Program-made: the position numbers and the translations under genes | Part shown: in pieces, positions 12,788 through 20,481 of the stretch | Layout of the letters: the number at the start of each line of letters is the position of its first letter | Position numbering within the stretch: position 1 is the stretch's first letter | Origin: an uncultured beta proteobacterium | GTDB lineage: Bacteria > Pseudomonadota > Gammaproteobacteria > Burkholderiales > Burkholderiaceae_C | DNA: 64,000 bases | Direction: 5' to 3' | NCBI GenBank assembly: GCA_903869595.1 | Contig: CAIPZV010000008.1 | Coordinates: 1 to 64,000 of the forward strand | Notes under the pieces: model-generated | Told to the model about the DNA's origin: nothing | The model's input: only the letters and a program-made list of their open reading frames with translations | Database searches by the model: none

Positions 12788-13780
12788 TTAGCGCGGTGTC
12801 AAAACTTCGGAGTTCAAAGGCGTCACCGCTTTGCCCTGCGTAAGGTAGCCGATTAAATTGTCCACCGCCAAATCGGCCATGGCCTGGCGCGTGCCGGGCG
12901 TAGCGCTGGCGATATGGGGCGTCAGTACGACATTGGGCACAGTAAGCAAATCCGGGTGAACCTTGGGCTCGCCTTCGTACACATCCAACCCGGCGGCGGC
13001 GATGGTGCGATTGCGCAAAGCCTGCGCCAAGGCAGCGTCATCGACGATGCCGCCGCGCGCCAGGTTGATCAAGATGGCCGTAGGCTTCATAGACGCCAAC
13101 TCCGCTGCGCCAATGGTGTGGTGCGAAGCGGCGCTATAGGGCACGACCAGCATCACATGGTCCGCACTTTGCAGTAATTCCTGCTTGCCCGCATAACTTG
13201 CTTTGCAGGCCGCTTCGGTGGCTGCATCCAGGCGGCTGCGGTTGTGATAAATCACTTGCATACCAAAGCCAAAAGCCGCGCGGCGGGCAATCGCCTGCCC
13301 GATGCGCCCCATGCCAATAATGCCCAAGGTGCTGCCGTGCACTTCGGCGCCGGAGAACATGTCGTAACTCCAACGCGTCCACAGCCCGGCGCGCAAAAAA
13401 TGCTCGCTTTCGGTCACGCGCCTGGCAGTCGCCAGCAAGAGGGCAAACCCAAAATCTGCCGTGGTTTCGGTCAGCACATCCGGCGCATTGGTGCCCAGCA
13501 CACCGGCAGCGCTCATGGCGGGCAGGTCAAAATTGTTGTAACCCACCGTCATATTGGCGCAAATTTTCAGATCCGGGCATTGGGCTAACAGCTCGGCGTC
13601 CATGCGCTCGGTGCCAGTGGCGAACACGCCGACTTTGCCCTGCATGCGGCGCAGTAATTCGGCCCGGTCCCAGAGCACATCGTCCGGATTGGACTCGACC
13701 TCGAAATGTTCAGACAAGCGGTCGATCACACTTTGGAAAATAGCGCGGGTAACCAAAATACGGGGCTTGGGAGTGTTCAT
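12788..13780 (-). CDS. D-2-hydroxyacid dehydrogenase (glyoxylate/hydroxypyruvate reductase type)
   Basis: This 330-residue member of the D-isomer 2-hydroxyacid dehydrogenase family has the NAD(P) motif GMGRIG near residue 156. The catalytic triad is present: Arg in NLARGGIVDD, Glu in GLDVYEGEP and His in LTPHIASATPGT. It probably reduces glyoxylate, hydroxypyruvate or 2-ketogluconate with NAD(P)H, as GhrB-type enzymes do. It is convergent with the LysR gene (43 bp apart) and 93 bp downstream of the nitroreductase, so co-transcription with the latter is possible but not obvious. The exact substrate cannot be read from the sequence. Confidence 0.87.
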   Translation of the reverse strand: MNTPKPRILVTRAIFQSVIDRLSEHFEVESNPDDVLWDRAELLRRMQGKVGVFATGTERMDAELLAQCPDLKICANMTVGYNNFDLPAMSAAGVLGTNAPDVLTETTADFGFALLLATARRVTESEHFLRAGLWTRWSYDMFSGAEVHGSTLGIIGMGRIGQAIARRAAFGFGMQVIYHNRSRLDAATEAACKASYAGKQELLQSADHVMLVVPYSAASHHTIGAAELASMKPTAILINLARGGIVDDAALAQALRNRTIAAAGLDVYEGEPKVHPDLLTVPNVVLTPHIASATPGTRQAMADLAVDNLIGYLTQGKAVTPLNSEVLTPR

Positions 13781-13873
13781 AGTCGTAGTGAAGAACGGTG
13801 TTGTTACTAAATAGAAAGGTAAAACGATGGTAGCGCAAGCCGCGGGGCATCGCAGTCAGCCCGCGTTGACAGA

Positions 13874-14581
13874 TCAATCCAGCCAATGCGTAAATTCAGC
13901 CACCGGGACGCGGGGCGTTACAAAGCCATTGACAGGTTCATCCGCGTCGGCATAGCCCAGGGCCATGCCGCACACCAGCATTTCGCCCTCACCCGCCCCG
14001 ATGTGCGGCATGATGATTTTGGCAAAACCATTCCAGGCCGCTTGCGGGCAGGTGTGCAGGCCGCGCCCGCGCGCGGCCACCATGATGCTTTGCATAAACG
14101 CGCCGTAGTCCACTAGCGAGCCGCGCCCCATGACGCGGTCGATGGTAAACATCAGGCCGACCGGCGCATCAAAAAAACGGTAATTACGCTGGTGTTGGGC
14201 GTGCATCTTGTCCTTATCACCTTTGCCAATGCCCAGCAAGCCGTAAAGGCCCCAGCCGTTTTCGCGGCGGCGGTCAATATAGGGGCTGACCCATTTTTCC
14301 GGGTAATAGTCGTATTCCTCGCGGTAGGTTTCGGCCAGGGTGGGCTCGGCGCGCATGGCGTCGTGGGCGGCGCAGACCTTGTGCACTAGGGTATCGCGGC
14401 CGGCGCCTTGCAACACATAGACGCGCCAGGGCTGGCAATTGGTGCCCGAGGGCGCGCGGCTGGCGACTTCCAAAATCGCCTCGATGTCGGCACGCGCCAC
14501 GGCCTGCTGCGTAAAGGCACGCACTGACATACGGCTACGAATGGCCGCGTCAACGGCCTCGGTCTGACTCAACTGCTGCAT
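13874..14581 (-). CDS. Nitroreductase family flavoprotein
   Basis: This 235-residue FMN-dependent nitroreductase-fold protein has the FMN-phosphate motif SRMSVRAF near residue 17 and the family signature ASRAPSGTNCQPWRVYV near residue 44. Such enzymes reduce nitroaromatics or quinones with NAD(P)H; the physiological substrate is unknown. I chose ATG 14581, preceded by GTGGAG, over ATG 14647, which would add 22 residues without recognisable similarity. It sits between a thioesterase and a hydroxyacid dehydrogenase on the same strand, with gaps of 72 and 93 bp. Confidence 0.87.
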   Translation of the reverse strand: MQQLSQTEAVDAAIRSRMSVRAFTQQAVARADIEAILEVASRAPSGTNCQPWRVYVLQGAGRDTLVHKVCAAHDAMRAEPTLAETYREEYDYYPEKWVSPYIDRRRENGWGLYGLLGIGKGDKDKMHAQHQRNYRFFDAPVGLMFTIDRVMGRGSLVDYGAFMQSIMVAARGRGLHTCPQAAWNGFAKIIMPHIGAGEGEMLVCGMALGYADADEPVNGFVTPRVPVAEFTHWLD

Positions 14582-14653
14582 GCAAATGCTCCACTCTTTG
14601 ATAAAACATGGGTACCGAAACGGCCCGTACCGAAAAACCCCGTGCAAGACCCG

Positions 14654-15097
14654 CTAGGCCGGCCCGGTTTCCAAAGGCTCCAGGGCGCGCACTAGGGCCA
14701 ATGGTAGCGGCGCAGGCTGGCGGCTGACGGCATCGACATAGACATGCACAAAATGGCCTTGCGCCGCGGCTGATTCATGACCAGCGGCAAACACCCCCAA
14801 TTCATAACGCACGCTGCTGCGGCCCCGGTGCGCCACCCGCAGGCCCAGCTCCACCGTCTGCGGGAAGGCCAAGGGGGAAAAATAATTGCAATGGGTTTCC
14901 ACCACCAGTCCGATCACCCTGCCTTCGCGGATGTCCAGTGCGCCCTGCTCTATCAAATAAGCGTTCACGGCGGTATCAAACCAGCTGTAATAGACCACGT
15001 TGTTCACATGTCCATAGGCATCGTTGTCCGCCCAGCGGGTGGCGATGCTGCGCCAGGCGCGGTAAGCGCTGCGCAGAGCCGGTTCAGGTTTGGTCAT
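14654..15097 (-). CDS. Acyl-CoA thioesterase, 4-hydroxybenzoyl-CoA thioesterase (YbgC-like) hotdog family
   Basis: This 147-residue single hotdog-fold protein carries the YbgC/4HBT signature [13 protein letters not shown] near residues 21-33, including the Asp used for hydrolysis of acyl-CoA thioesters. The rest follows the usual beta pattern, with [12 protein letters not shown] near residue 92. Length is normal for the family. The substrate could be a short acyl-CoA or an aromatic CoA ester; proximity to the aromatic operon is suggestive only. Nothing supports a link to a benzoyl-CoA pathway in this window. Confidence 0.85.
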   Translation of the reverse strand: MTKPEPALRSAYRAWRSIATRWADNDAYGHVNNVVYYSWFDTAVNAYLIEQGALDIREGRVIGLVVETHCNYFSPLAFPQTVELGLRVAHRGRSSVRYELGVFAAGHESAAAQGHFVHVYVDAVSRQPAPLPLALVRALEPLETGPA

Positions 15098-15282
15098 AGA
15101 GGGTAAAAAAGGGTTAAACGGCCTTGCCTAGGCTGCCAAGAGCGCGCCAAGTGGCTGGTTCAGACCCATTTTGCCATCGCAGTGGGCTTGTCCAGCCGTC
15201 CGACCCAAGTGCCCAAAATCCGATGTTTCAGAGGGAAAAGGGTCGCCAAATTGCCCTACATCAAGAAATTTTCACTATTTTT

Positions 15283-15296
15283 GCTGCATTGCAACA
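15283..15296 (+). promoter_or_regulatory. Upstream copy of a 14-bp repeat, candidate PhaR operator
   Basis: The sequence is GCTGCATTGCAACA. It differs by one base from a second copy at 15341-15354. It contains a CTGC/TGCA core like the TGC-rich operators bound by PhaR, the repressor of phasin genes. It lies just upstream of the phasin -35 element. Confidence 0.5.
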
Positions 15297-15304
15297 AAAA
15301 TGTC

Positions 15305-15332
15305 TTGTAAGACCAGGTTTCATCCCTATAAT
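15305..15332 (+). promoter_or_regulatory. Phasin gene promoter
   Basis: A perfect -10 hexamer TATAAT (15327-15332) is preceded, with 16 bp spacing, by TTGTAA (15305-15310), a four-of-six match to the -35 consensus. Transcription would start near 15339, giving a leader of about 95 bases before the phasin ATG at 15434. Confidence 0.65.
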
Positions 15333-15406
15333 TCATTCATGCTGCACTGCAACATAGCCAACAAGGGCCAGGTTACGGAGCAGATAGTGTTTTTAAACCT
15401 GGTCTT
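15309..15406. repeat. 12-bp inverted repeat spanning the phasin promoter
   Basis: The left arm AAGACCAGGTTT (15309-15320) lies between the -35 and -10 elements. The right arm AAACCTGGTCTT (15395-15406) lies in the leader, 28 bases before the ATG. The arms are perfectly complementary and 74 bp apart. Since the left arm is upstream of the predicted start site, it is more likely a pair of DNA sites than an RNA hairpin. Confidence 0.55.
15341..15354 (+). promoter_or_regulatory. Downstream copy of the 14-bp repeat, candidate PhaR operator
   Basis: The sequence is GCTGCACTGCAACA, matching 15283-15296 at 13 of 14 positions and 58 bp away. It overlaps the predicted transcription start of the phasin gene, a position where a bound repressor would block RNA polymerase. 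Confidence 0.5.
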
Positions 15407-15433
15407 TTGCACATTTAACTTTGGAGTATTTTC

Positions 15434-15985
15434 ATGCTAACCGTAGAACAAGTCGTCGCTTCCCACAAATCCAACCTCGAAACTCTGTTTGGCCTGACCA
15501 GCAAAGCTTTCGAAGGCGTTGAGAAAATTGTTGAACTCAACCTGGCCGCTTCCAAAGCTGCTCTGTCTGAGGCTTCTGCCCACACCCAAACCTTCATGAG
15601 CGTCAAAGACGCCCAGGAGCTGATGGCTCTGCAATCAGGTCTGCTGCAACCCTTGGCCGAAAAGACAGCGGCTTACAGCCGTCACCTGTATGACATCGCC
15701 AGCGGCGCTGGTGCTGAGTTCACCAAGACCATGGAAGCCCAAGCTGCTGAAGCCCAGCAAAAAGTGGCCGCTTTGGTTGACAGCGCTGCTAAGAACGCAC
15801 CCGCAGGCTCTGAGTCCGCTGTTGCCATGATGAAAAGCACGGTTGCCGCTGCCCACAACGCACTGGAATCGGTTCAAAAAGCTGTCAAGCAAGCGACCGA
15901 CGTAGCCGAAGCCAACTTCAACGCCATGGCAGCTACCGCTACCACCGCGACCAAGCAAGCTACTGCGTCCAGCAAAAAGCGTTAA
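15434..15985 (+). CDS. phaP: Phasin, polyhydroxyalkanoate granule-associated protein
   Basis: This 183-residue protein of the phasin_2 type coats polyhydroxybutyrate granules and controls their size and number. It is almost wholly helical, amphipathic and rich in Ala, with the family pattern [20 protein letters not shown] near the N-terminus and a basic, Ala/Thr/Lys-rich tail. It has no cysteine and no membrane helix. The ATG is preceded by TTGGAGT with good spacing. The synonymous codon choice is restricted (AAG, CTG, GCT, GCC), consistent with high expression. A promoter with candidate operators lies upstream. No PHA synthase gene is in the window. Confidence 0.93.
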   Translation: MLTVEQVVASHKSNLETLFGLTSKAFEGVEKIVELNLAASKAALSEASAHTQTFMSVKDAQELMALQSGLLQPLAEKTAAYSRHLYDIASGAGAEFTKTMEAQAAEAQQKVAALVDSAAKNAPAGSESAVAMMKSTVAAAHNALESVQKAVKQATDVAEANFNAMAATATTATKQATASSKKR

Positions 15986-16058
15986 TCAGTCAGGCGGCAG
16001 CAAGTTTTTTTAAGCTTCTGCCGCAACCCAAGGGAAAACCCTGATACGATAGGTTTTT

Positions 16059-16160
16059 TGGGAGCGAAAGCTTCCTGTCGATTGTCTCCTCGGATCCTTT
16101 CGAAACCTTTGGTTCAGGGATCCCTTCAAGGCCTCGTTGCAAGACGAGGCCTTTTTTTTG
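16059..16160 (+). ncRNA. Candidate small RNA downstream of the phasin gene
   Basis: About 100 bases fold into three consecutive hairpins. The first is GGGAGC, a GAAA tetraloop, then GCTTCC (16060-16075). The second is closed by two GGATCC copies with an inner AACC/GGTT helix (about 16092-16123). The third is an intrinsic terminator with a 10-bp stem. An extended -10 motif TGATACGAT (16042-16050) lies at the right distance upstream; no good -35 element is seen. It could instead be a structured 3' untranslated region of the phasin mRNA. The structure is seen in the sequence; expression is inferred. Confidence 0.4.
16128..16160 (+). terminator. Strong intrinsic terminator
   Basis: The stem AAGGCCTCGT (16128-16137) pairs perfectly with ACGAGGCCTT (16144-16153) across a six-base loop and is followed by a T-run. 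It would end phasin transcription or the candidate small RNA. Confidence 0.9.
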
Positions 16161-16367
16161 GCTTCGGACTTACACGCCCCTGGGGAAGCTCCGTCTGGCT
16201 CGTTGATCGCAAAGATGCCGCGCGTGGGCCATTAGTAAGTATTTGGTTCACAAAGTCAGCTGGATTACGCCCCGCCACATCGTTTCGCTCTTTGCGGCCA
16301 AGGGCAAAGCTGGAGAGGGTGGATTTGAACTATTGTGGGCATGCGCCCAGCAGCCCAAGCCCACGCC

Positions 16368-17420
16368 TCAGCGCGACTTCGCCTCTATCGCAGCGCGCAA
16401 CTGGGGCAAAGCCGCCAGCATAGCTTTGCGGCCCGCTTCGATGGAGCGCTTGCGGGCTCCAAAGTCCGCGCTGGAAATGCCCAACAACTGGGGCCGGATC
16501 ACCACATCAGCGCCTTGCAACTCCAGGCTATTTATGCTCTTGCCCATGATGGTGAAGGTTTGCAAAAGAATCTCCAAGGTACCGCTGGCCGAGGCGGCTT
16601 CTGGCGGACTGGAAATATCCACCGCGATAATGAGTTCCGCCCCCATTTTTTTGGCGGCACGCACTGGCACCGGCGAAACCAGACCGCCATCCACATATTC
16701 GCGATTGCCAATCTTGACGGGTTGAAAAACCGCCGGAACCGCACTGGAAGCACGCACCGCTGTACCGGTATCGCCACGCTGGAAAACAATGTCGTTGCCA
16801 CTGTTCAGGTCAGTGGCCACAATGCCCAGCGGCATGGGCATGGCTTCGATGGGTTTTTGCCCGACTTGGGCGTTCACATATTTAGCCAAGGCCTCGCCGC
16901 GCAATGCGCCACGGGTGAAAACCTGGAGGGTCCAATCGGCGATAGTCGCCTCTTCCATGGTTTCGGCGATGTGCTGCAACTGCGCGCCGGTTTTACCGCT
17001 GGCATACAGCGCTGCTACCAGGCTGCCCGCCGAGGTACCACTTACCAATACCGGGCGAATGCCCGCTTCTTCCAGAACTTGAATCACACCTACATGGGCA
17101 AAGCCGCGTGCGGCGCCACCACCCAGCGCCAAGCCGATGCGCGGCGGTGTTTTGACAACGGGTGCAGGCGGGGGCGCTGGTGGCTGCGTTGGGGTCGGCA
17201 GTTCGGCAACAGGCGTTTTGGCAGGCCCTGGCGTTGGGGCTTCCTCGCTTTGCGCCTTGCCTGCGGGTGCGGCGGGCGGGCTAGTTTCAATTGCTGGCAC
17301 CTTTTCGCCTGTCTGCGCCGTACCCACGACCACGGGTGCTTTAACGGATGGCGCGGAAGCGCAAGCACTTAATAGTGCGACCATTGCGCCAACCAAAACG
17401 ATTTGCAAGCATTGCTTCAT
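16368..17420 (-). CDS. Patatin-like phospholipase, lipoprotein
   Basis: This 350-residue lipoprotein has a type II signal peptide ending in LLSAC (lipid-modified Cys20), then a low-complexity linker rich in Pro, Ala and Thr (about residues 25-88). A patatin domain from about residue 92 follows. It has the oxyanion loop GGGAARG (100-106), the nucleophile elbow GTSAG (Ser130) and the Asp of YVDGGLVSP, so the Ser-Asp dyad is intact. It resembles RssA/YchK-type proteins but with a membrane anchor. I chose ATG 17420, preceded by AGGGAC, because an in-frame start at 17684 would put a long basic leader before the signal peptide. It probably hydrolyses acyl lipids at the periplasmic face or the outer membrane. 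Confidence 0.88.
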   Translation of the reverse strand: MKQCLQIVLVGAMVALLSACASAPSVKAPVVVGTAQTGEKVPAIETSPPAAPAGKAQSEEAPTPGPAKTPVAELPTPTQPPAPPPAPVVKTPPRIGLALGGGAARGFAHVGVIQVLEEAGIRPVLVSGTSAGSLVAALYASGKTGAQLQHIAETMEEATIADWTLQVFTRGALRGEALAKYVNAQVGQKPIEAMPMPLGIVATDLNSGNDIVFQRGDTGTAVRASSAVPAVFQPVKIGNREYVDGGLVSPVPVRAAKKMGAELIIAVDISSPPEAASASGTLEILLQTFTIMGKSINSLELQGADVVIRPQLLGISSADFGARKRSIEAGRKAMLAALPQLRAAIEAKSR

Positions 17421-17480
17421 GAAGTCCCTGACCCTGTGTGACAATGAAAAAATCAGATTGTGCAGGACAAAGGTAATCCT

Positions 17481-17708
17481 ATGAAACGTCCGGCCCCGTG
17501 GGCGGCAAAAGTTGTCGCATTGCTGGACACTGGCAATAAGGCGGCGGCGCTGGCGCAAATCAAAGTGGCGCCTTCGGTGCGCGATGTGCAAGCACTTCAG
17601 CTTCTGCTGGGTCGCCATGCGCAATGGAAAAAAGACGGGATGGTGACGCAAGCGGTGGACGACCAGATCGCCAGCTTGTCGCACCCGCGTTTACATCGAT
17701 CGCCCTAA
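17481..17708 (+). CDS. Small hypothetical protein
   Basis: This is a 75-residue protein of unknown function, soluble, without signal peptide or membrane helix. It appears helical, with an AALAQI and VQALQLLL pattern. It is divergent from the patatin gene, with 60 bp between the two starts. The ATG at 17481 is preceded by AAAGGTAAT; an earlier in-frame ATG at 17460 adds seven residues. I recognise no family. The hydrophobic heptad spacing and small size suggest a protein-binding helix bundle, but this is only an impression. Confidence 0.55.
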   Translation: MKRPAPWAAKVVALLDTGNKAAALAQIKVAPSVRDVQALQLLLGRHAQWKKDGMVTQAVDDQIASLSHPRLHRSP

Positions 17709-17773
17709 AACTTCGCCGCATCCGCTTAGCCGCCGCGCGGTGGCCAAGCGCGGCGCAAAAACTTGCCAGGGAT

Positions 17774-17980
17774 TTAAGAAACGGAAGGCTTCTTGTGCTT
17801 GCCCGCTTTGTGCTTCTTCGCGCTGACTTTATGTTTGTGGGCGTGCTTTTTAACCGCTTTTTTGTGCGACTTCACAACCGTTTCGGTACCGGCAGGCACG
17901 ACGGTGGGCTCGGTTTGCGCGGAAGCCACTGCGGCACCCAGGGCAAGCAAGAGTCCAACGAAAATCGTTTGTAATTTCAT
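17774..17980 (-). CDS. Small secreted Lys/His-rich protein
   Basis: This 68-residue protein has a clear signal peptide (MKLQTIFVGLLLALG..., cleavage after AVASA near residue 21). The mature chain has a short acidic/Thr stretch and then a strongly basic tail in which Lys, His and Ala dominate (AVKKHAHKHKVSAKKHK). The tail could bind nucleic acid, polyanions or metal in the periplasm. Similar small basic exported proteins are found in Burkholderiales, but I know no assigned function. It is convergent with the small gene at 17481-17708. The signal peptide supports a real gene. Confidence 0.65.
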   Translation of the reverse strand: MKLQTIFVGLLLALGAAVASAQTEPTVVPAGTETVVKSHKKAVKKHAHKHKVSAKKHKAGKHKKPSVS

Positions 17981-18114
17981 GATTTTTTATCCTAAAGAAG
18001 CTTAAGCAGTCCAGAACGACCGGATGTCTTTAATACTAGCACGCCGCCCCCATCCCAATGCCGAACTAAGCAGATAAAGCGTGCAAAGACGCCGCAGCGT
18101 CGCTGGTGGGATTG

Positions 18115-19215
18115 CTAGGGCAAGGCGGCCACGGCACGCCGGTAAGACACAGATTGCAGCATGCTCTCCCAGGCCAAACACGGCACTTTGGGCAAGAGCT
18201 CCAAGCGCCTCGCGTGATTTTCTGGTTTAGGCTGATACGCGCCTGCGTATTGCGCCAGGCTGAGCTCTGCTAACACCGTGTCTAAAGGCGAATCGCCCGG
18301 CGTGCCTAGCAGGGACTGGTTGCACAGCAAAGCCATGTCGCAACCGGCCTGCAAGGCGGCCAACACTGCTTGTGTGGCACTGATTTCGCGCCCCTGTACC
18401 TGGCGCGCCCCGGCCATGGACAAGTCATCGCTAAAGATTGCGCCGCCAAAGCCCAGGCTTTGACGCAACACTTTTTGCAACCAGATCGCAGAAAAACCGG
18501 CAGGCAGGCTATCGACCTTCGGGTACACCACGTGCGCCGGCATGACGGCTTGCAACACCAGATCCAGCGTGGCATAGGGTGCTGCGTCTTTGGCCAACAT
18601 ACTGCGCAAACTGCGCTTGTCAATTGGCACTGCGAGGTGCGAATCGGCGTGCGCATAGCCGTGGCCAGGGAAATGTTTGGCGCAATGGGCTAGGCCGGTT
18701 TGCGCCATGCCTTGTATCAGGCTTTGGGCGAGCAAGCTCACGATGCGCGCGTCATCTGAAAACGCGCGATTGCCAATGACGCTGCTAGCGCCGTAATCCA
18801 GGTCCAGCACCGGGGCAAAACTCATGTCCACACCGCAGGCGCGCAATTGCGCGCCCATCACATGACCGCAAGCCAGCGCGGCGCGGCTGGCGGCCAAAGG
18901 CCCGGCCGGGCGGCCCGCGCGGGGCGCAGCCACAAACATTTCGCCCAGCGCGCGCATGGGCGGCAAATGCACAAAACCGTCATTGCGAAAGCGCTGCACG
19001 CGCCCGCCTTCGTGGTCCACGGCAATCAACAGGTCCGGGCGCAGCCGCTTGATACCGGCACACAAGGCTGTCAATTGCGCACGGTTTTCCCAATTGCGGC
19101 CAAACAAAATCAAGCCGCCTACCAGCGGATGGCGAAGGCGCTTTTTGTCCACCGCAGTTAACTGCGTGCCCGCGATGTCAATCATCAAGGGCGAATGTTG
19201 ATTCGTCGTTTTCAT
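18115..19215 (-). CDS. nagZ: Beta-N-acetylhexosaminidase, cytoplasmic peptidoglycan recycling
   Basis: This 366-residue glycoside hydrolase family 3 enzyme removes N-acetylglucosamine from anhydro-muropeptides during cell wall recycling. The family motifs are present: DHEGGRVQR near residue 62, KHFPGHG followed by a DSH loop that carries the catalytic His/Asp dyad, and SDDLSMAGA containing the nucleophile Asp. ATG 19215 is used; an upstream in-frame start at 19260 would overlap acpS. It is the last gene of the lepA-to-nagZ cluster, 10 bp after acpS. Confidence 0.94.
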   Translation of the reverse strand: MKTTNQHSPLMIDIAGTQLTAVDKKRLRHPLVGGLILFGRNWENRAQLTALCAGIKRLRPDLLIAVDHEGGRVQRFRNDGFVHLPPMRALGEMFVAAPRAGRPAGPLAASRAALACGHVMGAQLRACGVDMSFAPVLDLDYGASSVIGNRAFSDDARIVSLLAQSLIQGMAQTGLAHCAKHFPGHGYAHADSHLAVPIDKRSLRSMLAKDAAPYATLDLVLQAVMPAHVVYPKVDSLPAGFSAIWLQKVLRQSLGFGGAIFSDDLSMAGARQVQGREISATQAVLAALQAGCDMALLCNQSLLGTPGDSPLDTVLAELSLAQYAGAYQPKPENHARRLELLPKVPCLAWESMLQSVSYRRAVAALP

Positions 19216-19225
19216 GCCAAGGGTC

Positions 19226-19687
19226 TTAAGTCGCAGCGGGGCGCAAAGCACCAGCAGCATCGTCGCCCTGCGCAGGCAGCGCCGCCTGCGCGACGGGGCG
19301 TGATTCGACGATGCAAAAACTCACTGCATAGTCGGTTTCATCGCTGAGGCTAATTTGCGCGTACAAACCACGTGCCTCACACCAATCTTTTAAAGCACCA
19401 TGCAAGACCACCACCGGCGCGCCACTGGGCAGTTTGGCAATTTCGCAAGAGCGCCAGGTCATGGGCATGCGCATGCCTAAACCCACGGCTTTGCTAAAGG
19501 CTTCTTTGGCGCTGAAACGGGTTGCCACATAGCGCACACCGCGCTCGGGCCAACGGCTGCTGCGGGCTTTCCAGGTGGCCAATTCGCCGGGCGCCAGTAC
19601 TTTGGCGGCAAAGCGCTCGCCGTGGCGCTCCAGGCTGGCGCGTATGCGCCGCACGTCGCAAATATCCGTACCAATGCCAAAAATCAT
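19226..19687 (-). CDS. acpS: Holo-[acyl-carrier-protein] synthase
   Basis: This 153-residue enzyme transfers the 4'-phosphopantetheine arm from CoA to the Ser of acyl carrier protein. The signatures [13 protein letters not shown] (Mg-binding Asp) and [14 protein letters not shown] are intact. It is about 25 residues longer than E. coli AcpS because of an Ala-rich C-terminal tail. The start ATG overlaps the pdxJ stop by four bases (ATGA), so translation is probably coupled; an alternative in-frame ATG lies 12 bases upstream. Its substrate gene, acpP, is in the same window at 29777. Confidence 0.94.
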   Translation of the reverse strand: MIFGIGTDICDVRRIRASLERHGERFAAKVLAPGELATWKARSSRWPERGVRYVATRFSAKEAFSKAVGLGMRMPMTWRSCEIAKLPSGAPVVVLHGALKDWCEARGLYAQISLSDETDYAVSFCIVESRPVAQAALPAQGDDAAGALRPAAT

Positions 19688-20442
19688 GGACGCAAACACG
19701 CCAGATAGGCTTGCACTGCGCTGGTGTATCCGCGCTCTAAAGCGTCACCAATCAGCGCATGGCCGATAGAGACTTCGCGCACGCCGGGCACTGCACGGAT
19801 GAAAGGCGCCAGATTGTCCAAATTGAGGTCATGCCCCGCGTTAATGCCTAAGCCGGCCGCGGTGGCGGTACGGGCGGCCTGCTCAAAACGCTCCAACTGG
19901 GCCTGCGCCCCGGCGCTGCCCCAGGCCGCCGCATAAGGTTCGGTGTACAGCTCCACGCGGTCCGCACCCACGGCTTTGGCGCCGGCCATGGCATCGGCCT
20001 CTGCATCCATGAACAAACTCACGCGCACGCTCCAAGCTTGGGCCTGGGCAATCAAGGGGCCTAGCACCTCGGTGTCCTGCGGAAAGCTCCAACCGTGGTC
20101 GCTGGTGAGTTGGCCTTGCCCGTCTGGCACATAGGTGAGTTGGTGCAAAGGCAAATTACGCGCCACCAGGTCGGCAGCGACGTCCATCAAGTTGTGCAAA
20201 GGGTTGCCTTCAACATTGAATTCGCGGTCCGGCCATTGCTGCATCAATTCGGCCAATTCGAGCACATCACTGCCCCGGATATGGCGCGCATCCGGGCGCG
20301 GATGCACCGTAATACCCGAAGCTCCCGCCTGCAAACACAAGGTGGCAGCGCGGGTCACGCTGGGAATGCCCAGGTGGCGGGTATTGCGCACCAAGGCCAC
20401 TTTATTCAAATTAACAGACAGTGCGGTAAAAGAGGTGTGCAT
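19684..20442 (-). CDS. pdxJ: Pyridoxine 5'-phosphate synthase
   Basis: This 252-residue TIM-barrel enzyme condenses 1-deoxyxylulose 5-phosphate with 3-amino-2-oxopropyl phosphate, the last step of de novo pyridoxal phosphate synthesis. The N-terminal [15 protein letters not shown], the [12 protein letters not shown] segment with the catalytic His, and [11 protein letters not shown] further on match the family. It starts 39 bp after recO and overlaps acpS by four bases, the same order as in E. coli (era-recO-pdxJ-acpS). Confidence 0.96.
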   Translation of the reverse strand: MHTSFTALSVNLNKVALVRNTRHLGIPSVTRAATLCLQAGASGITVHPRPDARHIRGSDVLELAELMQQWPDREFNVEGNPLHNLMDVAADLVARNLPLHQLTYVPDGQGQLTSDHGWSFPQDTEVLGPLIAQAQAWSVRVSLFMDAEADAMAGAKAVGADRVELYTEPYAAAWGSAGAQAQLERFEQAARTATAAGLGINAGHDLNLDNLAPFIRAVPGVREVSIGHALIGDALERGYTSAVQAYLACLRP

Positions 20443-20481
20443 GGCAAACGGACAGCTTCTTTAGGTTCAAAGGAAAAAGTA

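Larger units (their letters stand above)
15098..15433. other. Phasin upstream region (336 bp, no gene)
   Basis: This gap separates the divergent thioesterase and phasin genes. The right half holds the phasin promoter, two copies of a 14-bp repeat and a 12-bp inverted repeat, each listed separately. The left half (15098-15240) shows no convincing coding sequence or structure and presumably contains the thioesterase promoter. Confidence 0.7.
15986..16367. other. Intergenic region between phasin and patatin genes (382 bp)
   Basis: Just after the phasin stop is a hairpin with arms GCGGCAG (15994-16000) and CTGCCGC (16018-16024) but no T-run after it. A possible small RNA ending in a strong terminator follows (listed separately). 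From 16160 to 16367 I see no gene, repeat or clear signal. The gene pair is convergent. Confidence 0.6.

Noticed and set aside
16335..17372. 345-codon plus-strand frame antisense to the patatin gene
   Set aside because: The patatin frame on the minus strand has intact catalytic motifs and a lipobox; the antisense frame is compositional.
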